From the NCBI GenBank assembly GCA_964501715.1, contig CAZCTR010000005.1, positions 19,606 to 83,605 of the forward strand: DNA of 64,000 bases, given 5' to 3'. The notes beneath the pieces are model-generated. The model was not told where the DNA came from. It worked only from the letters and a program-made list of their open reading frames with translations, and did not search any database. This stretch comes from M55B118 sp964501715. Its GTDB lineage: Bacteria > Bacillota_I > Bacilli_A > Izemoplasmatales > Izemoplasmataceae. Each line of letters starts with the position of its first letter. Position 1 is the first letter of the stretch. Shown piece by piece: positions 34,253 through 42,457 of this stretch. Position numbers and translations under genes: made by a program.

Positions 34253-36781
34253 TCATAGTCCGCATTTGAGCTGTGCGTTGCAGTTCGTACAGGTGTTGCA
34301 ACCACCGACGTTCTCAACGGTCCCTTCATTGCACACAGGGCAGAGGTCGCCGGCCTCGACGCCGATGTTCCTGTCCTGACGGTCGCTTCTGAGTCCTTTG
34401 GTGTTGGGGTCCTTCGAGGTCTTGGGTTCCTCTTTGACGTCGATTCCGAGGTCCTTGATGTTGACCTGTTTCGGCCGCTCTTTCTCACTGTCATCCCTTG
34501 TGAGAGAAAGCACCTGGGCGTCCCGGGAGCCATCGACATAGACTGTGCCGCCCTTCGCGCCGCCACGGTAAAGACGTTTGTACACCTGTTCGACCTCTTC
34601 GACTGTATAGCCTTTCGGCGCATTGACAGTCTTGGAAATGGAGGAATCCACCCAGTATTGAATGGCACATTGCATGTCGACGTGGGCTTCGGGTGGGAGG
34701 TCCATTGCGCTCACGAAGAAGTTGGGGAGGTTGTCGCTTGTATATTCCGGATGTCTTTCAATGTATTCTTCGACAATCGGCGCATTCACCTCGATGAACT
34801 TACCGAGCCTGCCACTTCTGAAATAGCTGAATGCGAAATAGGGCTCGAGTCCGGTGGAGACACCGACCATGGTTCCTGTTGAACCTGTAGGTGCAATGGT
34901 GAGCAGATGGGAGTTGCGGATGCCGTATTTGCGGATGCCTTCACGGATGGAATCCGGGAGTTTCTGAGCATAGCCGCTTTTCAGCAGGCGATCCCGGTTT
35001 TCCTGGGTCTCAAGGTAGGGGAAGGCCCCTTTCTCACGAGCAAGCTCCACACTGGTTTCGTAGGCGGTTGTCGAAATGAACTTGAAGAGCTTGTCGACAA
35101 AGGCGATGCCCTCTTTGCTGCCATAGGTGACACCGGCCCAGATGAGCATGTCGTGAAGCCCCATCACACCGAGTCCGATCCTGCGTTCACCGAGGGCTTG
35201 GGACTTGTTCTCATCGAGGAAGTAGAATGTTTTGTCGATGACGTTGTCCTGAAGCCGCACGGCGGTCTTTATTGTGTTTTTAAGCTGGTCCCAATTGACG
35301 GCCTTTTTGTCCTTGTCCACTGCGTTCGCGAGGTTCAGGGCTGCGAGATTGCAGACGGAATAGGGGGCCAATGGCTGTTCGCCGCAGGGGTTTGTCGAAA
35401 CCACCTTTTGATGATAAGCGATGGCATTCGTGTCCTCGTTGGCGTTATCAATGAAGAAAAGGCCTGGTTCAGCGGAGTATGTGGCGCAGATATTGATGAG
35501 GTTCCAAAGGTCTTTAGCCTTGATCCTGTAATGGGTCTTGACCGGATAGCCCATGTCTTGCCACTCGCGCACATCGCCTATTTCCTGCCATTTTTCATCG
35601 TAGGCGATTTTTTGCGCTTCGTCGTATTGATCGATGTCCGGGAAGGAAAGCGCATGGTAGGTATCGTTCTCCACCGCTTGCATGAAATCTTCGGTGATCG
35701 CGACCGAGATGTTCGCGCCACTCAGGAATTCGGGATTGTGCACTTCATAATGTCCGCCCTTGTTGAGACGGTCCCAAGCTGTGTCCACGATTTTTTTGGA
35801 GAAGATTGAGCTGTCCTTTTTCGCTTGTTCGAGAATGTATTCGTTGATTTCGATTTCCTCGTCGCTGAGAGGAACGAATTTCAGTTTGTTCTTGGCCGCT
35901 TTTTTGACCAGGGGATCATCGATGGTTTCAATCAGGAATTGGAGGATCTTGGGATTTTGCATCTTTGAGACGATGAAATCGATGATGTCCGGATGCCAAT
36001 CCGCGAGCATGATCATCTGGGCGCCTCTTCTTGAACCGCCTTGTTCAACAAGGTGTGTAAGTTCACTCAAGTCGTGCAGCCAGCTCACAGCGCCGCTGGA
36101 TTTTCCGTTGACCCCTTTTGCAAGCGCGTTCCTGGGCCTTAATGTGGACCCGTTGGTACCGACGCCGCCGCCTCTGGACATGATTTCCATCACTTGCTTG
36201 CGGTGATCGGAGATGCCCCCTCTTGAATCATGGATGAAAGGCATGACAAAACAGTTGAAATAGGTCACTTTTGTCTCGGAGCCCGCCCCGAAGAGAACCC
36301 TTCCGGCAGGCACGAGATTCAAAGATGAGACTTCATGATAAAAAGCGTCCTGAATAGCTTGGCTCTCGTCTTGACCCAGATGCATCGCCAACCGCTTGGC
36401 GATCTGTTCAAAGAAGAGCTCCAGGGGCTTGTCCACTTGTTTCTTCGGTCGTTCGATGCAACCGTTCTCATCCGCGTCTTCCGTGTTTGCGAGATAGTCC
36501 GGTTCAACCTTGATTGTCAGTGAATCCTCACCGACCTGTTCGACGAAACCCACGCCTCTGGCGGGGAACTTCGGGTCATCTCGGACGATGGTGAGGACCA
36601 AATCGCCAGCCTTGAGGGTTTTCAAGGTCAAATCCTTCTGGGTATAGCGGTCAAGCATCACCAGACGGGACACGCCGTCGAATGATTTCTCCATCTCTTC
36701 CGTGATAGGATGAAGGTGGGGGAAATGACCTTTGATGTCCTGGTTGATGTTTTGAATTAAGCTTTTTGGATACTGTGCCAT
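34253..36781 (-). CDS. nrdJ: Adenosylcobalamin-dependent ribonucleoside-diphosphate reductase (class II)
   Basis: Makes deoxyribonucleotides using vitamin B12 as radical source, without oxygen dependence. The 842-residue protein has the active-site Cys in NPCGEQPLAPYSVCNLAALN, GSTLRPRNALAKGVNGKSSG, and the loop PTGSTGTMVGVSTGLEP. The C-terminal zinc-ribbon-like tail CPVCNEGT...CNTCTNC...KCGL holds the redox cysteines. ATG at 36781 has GGAGGG. No class I or III reductase is in the window. The enzyme makes the organism dependent on B12 for DNA synthesis unless another reductase exists elsewhere. Confidence 0.96.
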   Translation of the reverse strand: MAQYPKSLIQNINQDIKGHFPHLHPITEEMEKSFDGVSRLVMLDRYTQKDLTLKTLKAGDLVLTIVRDDPKFPARGVGFVEQVGEDSLTIKVEPDYLANTEDADENGCIERPKKQVDKPLELFFEQIAKRLAMHLGQDESQAIQDAFYHEVSSLNLVPAGRVLFGAGSETKVTYFNCFVMPFIHDSRGGISDHRKQVMEIMSRGGGVGTNGSTLRPRNALAKGVNGKSSGAVSWLHDLSELTHLVEQGGSRRGAQMIMLADWHPDIIDFIVSKMQNPKILQFLIETIDDPLVKKAAKNKLKFVPLSDEEIEINEYILEQAKKDSSIFSKKIVDTAWDRLNKGGHYEVHNPEFLSGANISVAITEDFMQAVENDTYHALSFPDIDQYDEAQKIAYDEKWQEIGDVREWQDMGYPVKTHYRIKAKDLWNLINICATYSAEPGLFFIDNANEDTNAIAYHQKVVSTNPCGEQPLAPYSVCNLAALNLANAVDKDKKAVNWDQLKNTIKTAVRLQDNVIDKTFYFLDENKSQALGERRIGLGVMGLHDMLIWAGVTYGSKEGIAFVDKLFKFISTTAYETSVELAREKGAFPYLETQENRDRLLKSGYAQKLPDSIREGIRKYGIRNSHLLTIAPTGSTGTMVGVSTGLEPYFAFSYFRSGRLGKFIEVNAPIVEEYIERHPEYTSDNLPNFFVSAMDLPPEAHVDMQCAIQYWVDSSISKTVNAPKGYTVEEVEQVYKRLYRGGAKGGTVYVDGSRDAQVLSLTRDDSEKERPKQVNIKDLGIDVKEEPKTSKDPNTKGLRSDRQDRNIGVEAGDLCPVCNEGTVENVGGCNTCTNCNAQLKCGL

Positions 36782-36819
36782 GAAAATCCCTCCAAAGGAC
36801 TGCTAGTATGGTAAAGCAC

Positions 36820-36848
36820 ATTATAAAAAATGAAATGCGACATGTTAA
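36820..36848 (-). promoter_or_regulatory. nrdJ promoter
   Basis: Minus-strand TTAACA (36843-36848) and TATAAT (36820-36825) with 17 bases between. The leader to the ATG is only about 33 bases, so there is no room for a cobalamin riboswitch. Confidence 0.75.
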
Positions 36849-36967
36849 CCCTTGACTTTTAAGATGTATTGTGAAAAATAGACACCATGCGGAAAACACT
36901 ATTTTGAAAAAAATACAAGGTGGAATGGACCCTATGGTATTTACCGGTGTGTGTTAAGTACATTGTA

Positions 36968-36976
36968 TGATATAAT
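36968..36976 (+). promoter_or_regulatory. cdaA operon promoter (extended -10)
   Basis: TGATATAAT gives an extended -10 (TATAAT at 36971-36976). The -35 position has no good match. The 239-base gap between nrdJ and cdaA otherwise shows only AT-rich sequence, including two A/T runs around 36885-36920. Confidence 0.6.
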
Positions 36977-37020
36977 CATTGTTGAAACAATGCTTTTACA
37001 TTCATAAGGAGGTGATGGCT

Positions 37021-37764
37021 ATGCTTGCCTTTGAACTGATGCTGTTGAATTTTTATCTTGTATCCATTTTTGCGCTCATTGTGAAGCCACGTACCCATTC
37101 ACATGCTTTCAGGCTTCTCAAAGCCATAGCAGTGGCACTTGCCATCCTCCTATTCAGGGAACTCACAGCCAATGATCATGCATGGGGGCACGGATTCTTT
37201 GCTACCGCCTTGCTTGTTGCGCCTGTCGTATGGATTGTGGTTTTCTTCGTGCAATCCGAGATCGTCACGTTACTCAAGTATTTCGGTGTGAAAATGGGGC
37301 TCTATCCTTCCAATATGATTCAAGAGGAAATCAAATACGAGATCATGGACAGTGTGGATTATCTATCAAGACATAGAATCGGTGCGATCATCACTTTTGA
37401 ACGCGCGAATTCCCTCGAGGAATATATCCATAGCGCCTTTATGCTGAATGCGCCATTAAGCAGTGAATTGCTCTCGAGCATCTTCTATCCGAATACGCCG
37501 CTGCATGATGGGGCGGTCATCATCAAGGAAAACACGATCAAGTGCGCGGGTGCGTATTTTCCCCCAAGCGATAATGTCAAGATACCCAAGTATCTCGGAA
37601 GTCGGCACCGTGCGGCGATTGGTGTGAGCGAGATCAGCGATGCGCTCACCGTGGTGGTGAGTGAACAAACAGGGCAGATAAGCGTGACAGTCGACGGATA
37701 TCTCGATCAGGACATCTCGGCTGAATCGTTAGAGTTGTATCTTGGAAAATATCTCCAATCGTGA
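37021..37764 (+). CDS. cdaA: Diadenylate cyclase CdaA (c-di-AMP synthase)
   Basis: Makes the essential second messenger c-di-AMP, which controls potassium and osmolyte transport in Bacillota. The 247-residue protein has three N-terminal membrane segments (about 5-22, 32-48 and 58-78) and the DAC domain with DGAVII and RHRAAIG motifs. ATG at 37021 has AAGGAGGTGA seven bases upstream. In most Bacilli the next genes are cdaR and glmM; here they are replaced by a membrane PAS/GGDEF-like protein. Confidence 0.97.
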   Translation: MLAFELMLLNFYLVSIFALIVKPRTHSHAFRLLKAIAVALAILLFRELTANDHAWGHGFFATALLVAPVVWIVVFFVQSEIVTLLKYFGVKMGLYPSNMIQEEIKYEIMDSVDYLSRHRIGAIITFERANSLEEYIHSAFMLNAPLSSELLSSIFYPNTPLHDGAVIIKENTIKCAGAYFPPSDNVKIPKYLGSRHRAAIGVSEISDALTVVVSEQTGQISVTVDGYLDQDISAESLELYLGKYLQS

Positions 37765-37796
37765 AACTTTAAGTCAGTGCCTAAGAGGTGAAACGG

Positions 37797-38945
37797 ATGG
37801 GTGAATGGTTGGAACTTCCCGCAATCATCCTTATGGTGTGGGCATGCTTGGTGCTCATCAAGAAACATCGTACAAAAAAAGGCGATTTGGACTTCTTGTT
37901 GGTGCTCGCCTCAGCGAGCATGTATATTGCCTTCTTTCGGTTCGATATGGCGTCGATACCCCCTTATATCTTTGAGACGTTGCTTTATGGAGGGGGAGCT
38001 TATACCCTTTTCATGTTCGATCTGAAAAGTGTTTTGAAAAAGAATTTGGAACACGAGAAGCTCAAAGCGTTAAAGAATGAATACAAGCATCTCGCGAATC
38101 GCTCTGAAATGCTCAGGAAACGATTCATTTCACTACTGGATATTCTCGAGGACGGAGTTGTATTCCGCATGGAAGACGGATCCATGTTCGTCACCGAAGT
38201 CGCACAGGCTTTTCTCGGGCTCGAAACCAACGAAGTGAGCTATGATGATTTCATAGACGCCTTGCATCCGGATGATGTGGACGCTTATCAAAACCTTGCC
38301 GAACGCAAGCGAAGAAAAAGCTCATATACGGCCCATTATCGTGTCATGCACGGGAACAAGCCCCATTGGATCAAGGAGAACGGCATCAAGGTCCAACATG
38401 ACAAAAGGACCATGACAATCGCATTGGTTCAGAGTCTGGATGTCAGGAAGTATCCCAAGACGAATGTCCAGGTGCTCAATCAGATGGATATCGACCAGGC
38501 CCTTTTCGAATATCTTCAAACAAGGAACACCGAAGAGAAGACCTATACGCTTGTTTATTTCGAACTTTCCAACATACCTCACATAAACACCAAGTACGGT
38601 CGCGATATCGGGGACCTCATGATGGGCGAGTTCCTAAGCAAGCTGATCTATCATTTCATCGGGGATGCGAAGGCGGTGTTCAGGATCTCGGGCATACGGT
38701 TCGCGATGGTGATCAGGGACCAGCGAAAATACGGCATGCTCAAACGTGCGCTTGATGAGGGCGGAGACCTCGTCAATTACACCATGTCCTTTGGAGGCAC
38801 GCGGGAAAGCGTCTACCCTTATTTCGGGGTCCACACGGTCACAGTGTTCGAAGAGCCAGTCGACGAGATCGCCGCACGCGCTGAAAAGGCACTTGAAATC
38901 GCACTTGATGATACGACTCAGGAAAACTTCTTCGTGATAGGATGA
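37797..38945 (+). CDS. Membrane protein with PAS-like and degenerate GGDEF domains (GdpP-like regulatory half)
   Basis: A 382-residue protein with two or three N-terminal membrane segments (about 6-20, 32-50, 58-72), a charged coiled coil (78-112), a PAS-like domain (about 115-215, with FLGLETNEVSYDDFIDALHPDD) and a GGDEF-type fold (about 235-382). The signature GGDEF loop reads SGIRF, so cyclase activity is unlikely. GdpP, the c-di-AMP phosphodiesterase, has this same domain order followed by DHH-DHHA1, which is absent here. Position 32 bases after cdaA suggests a partner or sensor of c-di-AMP synthesis. ATG at 37797 has AAGAGGTG upstream. Confidence 0.75.
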   Translation: MGEWLELPAIILMVWACLVLIKKHRTKKGDLDFLLVLASASMYIAFFRFDMASIPPYIFETLLYGGGAYTLFMFDLKSVLKKNLEHEKLKALKNEYKHLANRSEMLRKRFISLLDILEDGVVFRMEDGSMFVTEVAQAFLGLETNEVSYDDFIDALHPDDVDAYQNLAERKRRKSSYTAHYRVMHGNKPHWIKENGIKVQHDKRTMTIALVQSLDVRKYPKTNVQVLNQMDIDQALFEYLQTRNTEEKTYTLVYFELSNIPHINTKYGRDIGDLMMGEFLSKLIYHFIGDAKAVFRISGIRFAMVIRDQRKYGMLKRALDEGGDLVNYTMSFGGTRESVYPYFGVHTVTVFEEPVDEIAARAEKALEIALDDTTQENFFVIG

Positions 38946-38949
38946 TACG

Positions 38950-39498
38950 ATGGACAAGAAAACGATCAGGGAAACGTTCTTGCAAAAAAGAAAAATGCTG
39001 CCGGATTCGATGTACAACATGCTCAACACGATGTTGTTGGAAGGGCTGAAGAACGTCCTCAAGGAACATACCTTGGAGCATATAGGCATCTTTTATCCCA
39101 TCGCCGGGCTCAAGGAGGTCGACGTGCGCGACCTCGAAAAGACATATGAAGTCTATTACCCCAAGATTGTCAATGACGAGATAGTGTTCTATGAAGACAG
39201 CGGGGAATATGAAAAGGGCATGCTTGGTGTGTTGGAGCCGAAAAACGCCAACTCAGTACGAAAAAAGGATCTTGATGCAGTGATTGTGCCCGGGCTGGTC
39301 TACGATGACGGCCTTTACCGTCTGGGATACGGAAAAGGCTATTATGACGGCTTTTTGAAGGATTTCAAGGGGCTCAAGGTCGGAGTCTGTTTTGAACAGT
39401 TCCGTGTGGAGGCCTTGCCGAACCGCTCCCATGATATCCCGGTCGACATATTGGTCACGGACAATCAGATATACGAGAATGAGCACAATGAATTATAA
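38950..39498 (+). CDS. 5-formyltetrahydrofolate cyclo-ligase
   Basis: ATP-dependent enzyme converting 5-formyl-THF to 5,10-methenyl-THF, salvaging a storage folate. The 182-residue protein has the family signature RLGYGKGYYDGFL near residue 125 and PGLVYDDG before it. It begins four bases after the GGDEF-like gene and its end overlaps ispD, so it is in the cdaA operon. The same gene is called ygfA, yqgN or fthC in different species; the family is certain, the symbol is left open. Confidence 0.95.
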   Translation: MDKKTIRETFLQKRKMLPDSMYNMLNTMLLEGLKNVLKEHTLEHIGIFYPIAGLKEVDVRDLEKTYEVYYPKIVNDEIVFYEDSGEYEKGMLGVLEPKNANSVRKKDLDAVIVPGLVYDDGLYRLGYGKGYYDGFLKDFKGLKVGVCFEQFRVEALPNRSHDIPVDILVTDNQIYENEHNEL

Positions 39499-40168
39499 CG
39501 TGGTCGTTGTAGCGGCAGGGAAAGGCATGCGTGCCGGACTGTCTTTCAACAAGGTCTTGAGAAGAATCGCCGGAAAGAGTGTGCTTTTGCATGCACTGAA
39601 AGCTTTCCATGACGATCCCGATTGTACAAGGCTCATCGTCGTCACCTCGGAGCAGGACCTGCCGGTGGTCAAATCGGAAACCGCCGGTTTCACCGACGCT
39701 GTATTGATTGGTGGGAAAACGCGTAGGGAAAGCGTCCGCGAAGGTTTGAAACATGTGGATGAACCGCATGTGATGATCCATGACGGAGCCCGTCCTTTCG
39801 TTTCAAGCGAGGTGCTCGAAAGGCTCAAGGAAACCCTCAGACATCATGATGCCGCGTCCGCGGCGCTCGTTGTTCCGGATACGCTCAAGAAAGTCGATAA
39901 CGGCATCATTATGAAAGATGTGGACAGAAAGGGAGTCTATGGCCTTCAGACCCCTCAGGCTTTCTCGACGCACATTTTGAAAGAAGCGCATGTCCTGGGG
40001 GACCTTGAAAACTTGGACGCGACATGCGATTTGTCCCTCGTGAACAAGGCGGTGGGCCTCAAGGGTGTCGTCGTTGAAGGGGACCCGCGTTCCATGAAAT
40101 ACACACATGAGCGCGATCTTAAACTGTTGGAGATGATATTGGATGATGCGAATCGGTCAAAGCCGTGA
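39488..40168 (+). CDS. ispD: 2-C-methyl-D-erythritol 4-phosphate cytidylyltransferase
   Basis: Third step of the MEP isoprenoid pathway, activating MEP with CTP. The 226-residue protein starts with the nucleotide-binding VVVAAGKGMRAG, has GGKTRRESVREGL, the DGARPFVS motif and GLQTPQAFSTHIL. The usual PKQ after the glycine loop reads NKV, keeping the lysine. ATG at 39488 lies within the end of the previous gene; an ATG nine bases upstream is also possible. It overlaps ispF by 26 bases. Confidence 0.95.
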   Translation: MNYNVVVVAAGKGMRAGLSFNKVLRRIAGKSVLLHALKAFHDDPDCTRLIVVTSEQDLPVVKSETAGFTDAVLIGGKTRRESVREGLKHVDEPHVMIHDGARPFVSSEVLERLKETLRHHDAASAALVVPDTLKKVDNGIIMKDVDRKGVYGLQTPQAFSTHILKEAHVLGDLENLDATCDLSLVNKAVGLKGVVVEGDPRSMKYTHERDLKLLEMILDDANRSKP

Positions 40169-40637
40169 CACCCATAGATTGAGAAAAGGCACAGCCCTTA
40201 CCCTTGGAGGGGTGAGCATCCCTTCACCTTATGAGGCGGTCGGACACTCTGATGCCGATTGTCTTTTGCACGCGGTGAGCGAATCAATCCTCGGAGCCCT
40301 TGCGCTCGGGGATATCGGGACCCATTTTCCAGACGATGACGTCGCTTATGAGAATGTGGATTCCAAGGAACTTCTGATGCGGGTGGCGAACCTCATGTGG
40401 GAAAAAGGGTTCCAAGTGGTGAATATGGATGCCACTGTCCATCTCGAAACGCCCAAATTGAAGGATTACATAGACCCGATGAGAACCACCATCGCAAACT
40501 GTCTTGGAACCAAGGTGGCACAAGTCAGTCTCAAGGCGACCACGGGTGAGAAAGTCGGCCCCGTCGGAAAGAGCGAGGCCATCAGTGCCGAGTGTGTGGT
40601 TCTTTTGGAACAAAGAAGGAGAATCCAACCACTTTAG
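40143..40637 (+). CDS. ispF: 2-C-methyl-D-erythritol 2,4-cyclodiphosphate synthase
   Basis: Fifth MEP step, forming the cyclodiphosphate. The 164-residue protein has the metal ligands in SRDTHRL (Asp and His) and VGHSDADCLLHA, followed by LGDIGTHFPD and the C-terminal KATTGEKVGPVGK. The start overlaps ispD; ATG at 40143 has GGAG ten bases upstream, and 40146 is an alternative. ispD and ispF are separate, not fused. The other MEP genes are not in the window. Confidence 0.96.
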   Translation: MMRIGQSRDTHRLRKGTALTLGGVSIPSPYEAVGHSDADCLLHAVSESILGALALGDIGTHFPDDDVAYENVDSKELLMRVANLMWEKGFQVVNMDATVHLETPKLKDYIDPMRTTIANCLGTKVAQVSLKATTGEKVGPVGKSEAISAECVVLLEQRRRIQPL

Positions 40638-40647
40638 GAGGTGCCTT

Positions 40648-40887
40648 ATGGAGCAATATCCTGATAAACGCTTATACAGAAACAACCGGACCAAAATCCT
40701 TTTCGGAGTGTGCCAGGGCATCGGGGAATACATGGGGACCGACCCGTTCCTTGTCCGGCTTGTCGCAGTGATCGCCCTTTTCGCTTCCGCAGGAACGGCC
40801 ATGCTGGTCTATTTGATCATGGGGGTCATGCTGCCTACGAAAACCCAATTAATAGAGGAAGGAAAGATTATTGATGACGGATTCTGA
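40648..40887 (+). CDS. Small PspC-domain membrane protein
   Basis: A 79-residue protein with the PspC fold: KRLYRNNRTKILFGVCQGIGEYMGTDPFLVRL, then one hydrophobic segment (about 38-60). Such proteins sit in the membrane and are linked to phage-shock or envelope-stress responses; the small Bacillota forms are poorly defined. ATG at 40648 has a strong TAGGAGGTG. A longer in-frame extension to 40504 lies within ispF and is rejected. It overlaps the next gene by 14 bases. Confidence 0.88.
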   Translation: MEQYPDKRLYRNNRTKILFGVCQGIGEYMGTDPFLVRLVAVIALFASAGTAMLVYLIMGVMLPTKTQLIEEGKIIDDGF

Positions 40888-41164
40888 AGAAAACAAAGAT
40901 ACTCACCAACCCGCCTCCATTGTCGAGACCGAGGTCGGGACGTTTGAAATCATTAAGAATTATCGGGATGCTTTTGAAACAAAGGCGTTCACTGAACGGT
41001 ACGTGAAGTATTTCGACCAATACCCCTACATCGTCGGCGACATCAGCGCCGATATGCTCAGGTTGAAAGGGTTCAATGCCAACAACGAGCAGAAAATTTA
41101 TGATTACCTGATGGAATCCGCAACACCCAATGCACCGTATTTCATTTTGAAACGCATCAAATAA
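40874..41164 (+). CDS. yutD: YutD family protein (DUF1027)
   Basis: A 96-residue protein with the conserved family pattern KNYRDAFETKAFTERYVKYFDQYPYIVGDISADMLRLKGF, read in two parts around residues 32 and 55. YutD occurs across Bacilli, often near pgpA (yutG) and NifU-like genes, which is also the case here. Function is not established. The ATG at 40874 overlaps pspC; a TTG at 40871 is possible. It closes the cdaA operon; no clear terminator follows. Confidence 0.85.
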   Translation: MTDSEENKDTHQPASIVETEVGTFEIIKNYRDAFETKAFTERYVKYFDQYPYIVGDISADMLRLKGFNANNEQKIYDYLMESATPNAPYFILKRIK

Positions 41165-41244
41165 AACGATTTTGTTTAGCGTTTTTCACCCTTTCATCCG
41201 TGGTTTCATGTATAATGCTACATGGATAAGAGAGGTGTAATCCT

Positions 41245-41478
41245 ATGGATGAAAAAGAAATTGAGAGAAAAGCTGAAGAAGTGATCAACAAGATAAGACC
41301 CTATATCAACCGGGATGGTGGCGACATAAAATTCGTCAAATACGAGGACGGTATCGTTTATGTGCAGATGCTGGGTGCATGTGTCGGTTGCGCAGCCATC
41401 GATACCACGCTTACTGACGGTGTTGAAGCCATCATGCTAGAGGAAGTGCCTGGTATCATCGGAGTAGAACAGGTCTGA
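41245..41478 (+). CDS. NifU C-terminal domain protein (iron-sulfur carrier)
   Basis: A 77-residue protein equal to the NifU C-terminal domain alone, with INRDGGDIKFV and the cluster-binding CVGCA (CxxC, near residue 46). It would carry or deliver iron-sulfur clusters, like YutI of Bacillus. ATG at 41245 follows AGAGGTG; a TATAAT at 41211-41216 upstream suggests its own promoter. pgpA follows 13 bases later. Confidence 0.93.
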   Translation: MDEKEIERKAEEVINKIRPYINRDGGDIKFVKYEDGIVYVQMLGACVGCAAIDTTLTDGVEAIMLEEVPGIIGVEQV

Positions 41479-41491
41479 GGAGGCGTTATTT

Positions 41492-42010
41492 TTGAACCCA
41501 TCTAAAGAGACCCATCGCCTCAATGATCTGAAAACGCGAAAGATCGTTGTGGACAAACTGGAAAAAAGGGGCGCAACCTTGGAGGATATCGCCAAAATCA
41601 CCTTTGACCTTCAAGGCAAATACATCCCCTCTCTCACTTTGGACATGTGCCTTGAGCACGTGGAGAAAGTGGTCATGAAACGCGAAGTCCAAAACGCCGT
41701 TTTGACCGGTTTGGAACTCGACCGTCTCGCCGAGGAAGGGCAAGTCGAGGAACCCCTCAGAAGCATGCTGCTTGAGGACTACGGCCTTTACGGCATAGAT
41801 GAAGTCTTAGCGCTTGCGATTGTGAACGTCTACGGCTCTATCGGATTCACGAATTTCGGGTATGTCGACAAAATCAAACCCGGCATCATAAAATCCGTCG
41901 ACCAGGCCGGAAAACGGGATGGAAAATGCAACACATTCCTGGATGATATTGTCGGCGCAATCGCTTCTGCTGCTGCCAGTAGCGTTGCGCATCGTTACGC
42001 AGAAAAGTAA
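41492..42010 (+). CDS. pgpA: Phosphatidylglycerophosphatase A family protein (YutG-like)
   Basis: A 172-residue protein of the PgpA fold, in the soluble-looking YutG form of Bacillota, with GYVDKIKPGIIKSVDQ and NTFLDDIVGAIASAAASSVAHR at the C terminus. It may dephosphorylate phosphatidylglycerophosphate in phospholipid synthesis; for the YutG branch the activity is less certain. The start is a TTG at 41492 with GAGGAGGCG upstream. A terminator follows directly. Confidence 0.82.
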   Translation: MNPSKETHRLNDLKTRKIVVDKLEKRGATLEDIAKITFDLQGKYIPSLTLDMCLEHVEKVVMKREVQNAVLTGLELDRLAEEGQVEEPLRSMLLEDYGLYGIDEVLALAIVNVYGSIGFTNFGYVDKIKPGIIKSVDQAGKRDGKCNTFLDDIVGAIASAAASSVAHRYAEK

Positions 42011-42040
42011 GGGGAATTCCGTTTTGGAATTCCTTTTTTT
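42010..42040 (+). terminator. Terminator after pgpA
   Basis: GGAATTCC repeated as an inverted pair around GTTTT, followed by seven T residues; the stem starts three bases after the stop. Confidence 0.9.
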
Positions 42041-42041
42041 G

Positions 42042-42050
42042 TGGTATACT
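42042..42050 (+). promoter_or_regulatory. Promoter of the S1 protein gene (extended -10)
   Basis: TGGTATACT provides an extended -10 immediately downstream of the pgpA terminator. No convincing -35 is seen. Confidence 0.55.
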
Positions 42051-42079
42051 GAAACATAGCTTGAAAAGAGGTATGTTTT

Positions 42080-42457
42080 ATGAAAAAAGGCGATATCGTT
42101 CAAGGTGAAGTCACCGCTTTGAAACCCTATGGGGCCTTTGTGAAAATTGATGATCACACGACCGGCATGGTGCACATTTCGGAAATCAGCCACCGCTATG
42201 TCAAGGATGTGTCGCAACATCTGAAAGTCGGTGAACTCTACAATTTCGAGGTCCTATCGTTCGAAGAGGATGGAAAAGTCAATCTTACAATGAAAAAAAG
42301 GAAACCCAAGAGAAAACGGATGAACATCCATCTCAAGGATGGATTCCTTCCCCTTCGCAAGAGACTCAACCAATGGATCAGCACTTACAGGAAAAAGACG
42401 TATAAAGAAGAGAAACAAACCGACAATGAGGAGGATGGTTCCCATGATCAACATTGA
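42080..42457 (+). CDS. S1 RNA-binding domain protein (YugI/CvfD-like)
   Basis: A 125-residue protein with one S1 domain (about 1-72): GDIVQGEVTALKPYGAFVKID and GMVHISEISHRYVKD are typical. The tail is basic then acidic (KKRKPKRKRMN to EEKQTDNEEDG). Related small S1 proteins of Bacilli bind the ribosome or RNA under stress. It overlaps pgi slightly in reverse order: the pgi start at 42444 lies within its last codons, so translation is coupled. Confidence 0.88.
   Translation: MKKGDIVQGEVTALKPYGAFVKIDDHTTGMVHISEISHRYVKDVSQHLKVGELYNFEVLSFEEDGKVNLTMKKRKPKRKRMNIHLKDGFLPLRKRLNQWISTYRKKTYKEEKQTDNEEDGSHDQH

Noticed and set aside
36782..37020. A cobalamin riboswitch or NrdR boxes upstream of nrdJ
   Set aside because: No GCCACTG B12-box is present, the leader is too short, and the ACACTATT-like pieces do not form a 16-base NrdR palindrome or a spaced pair.
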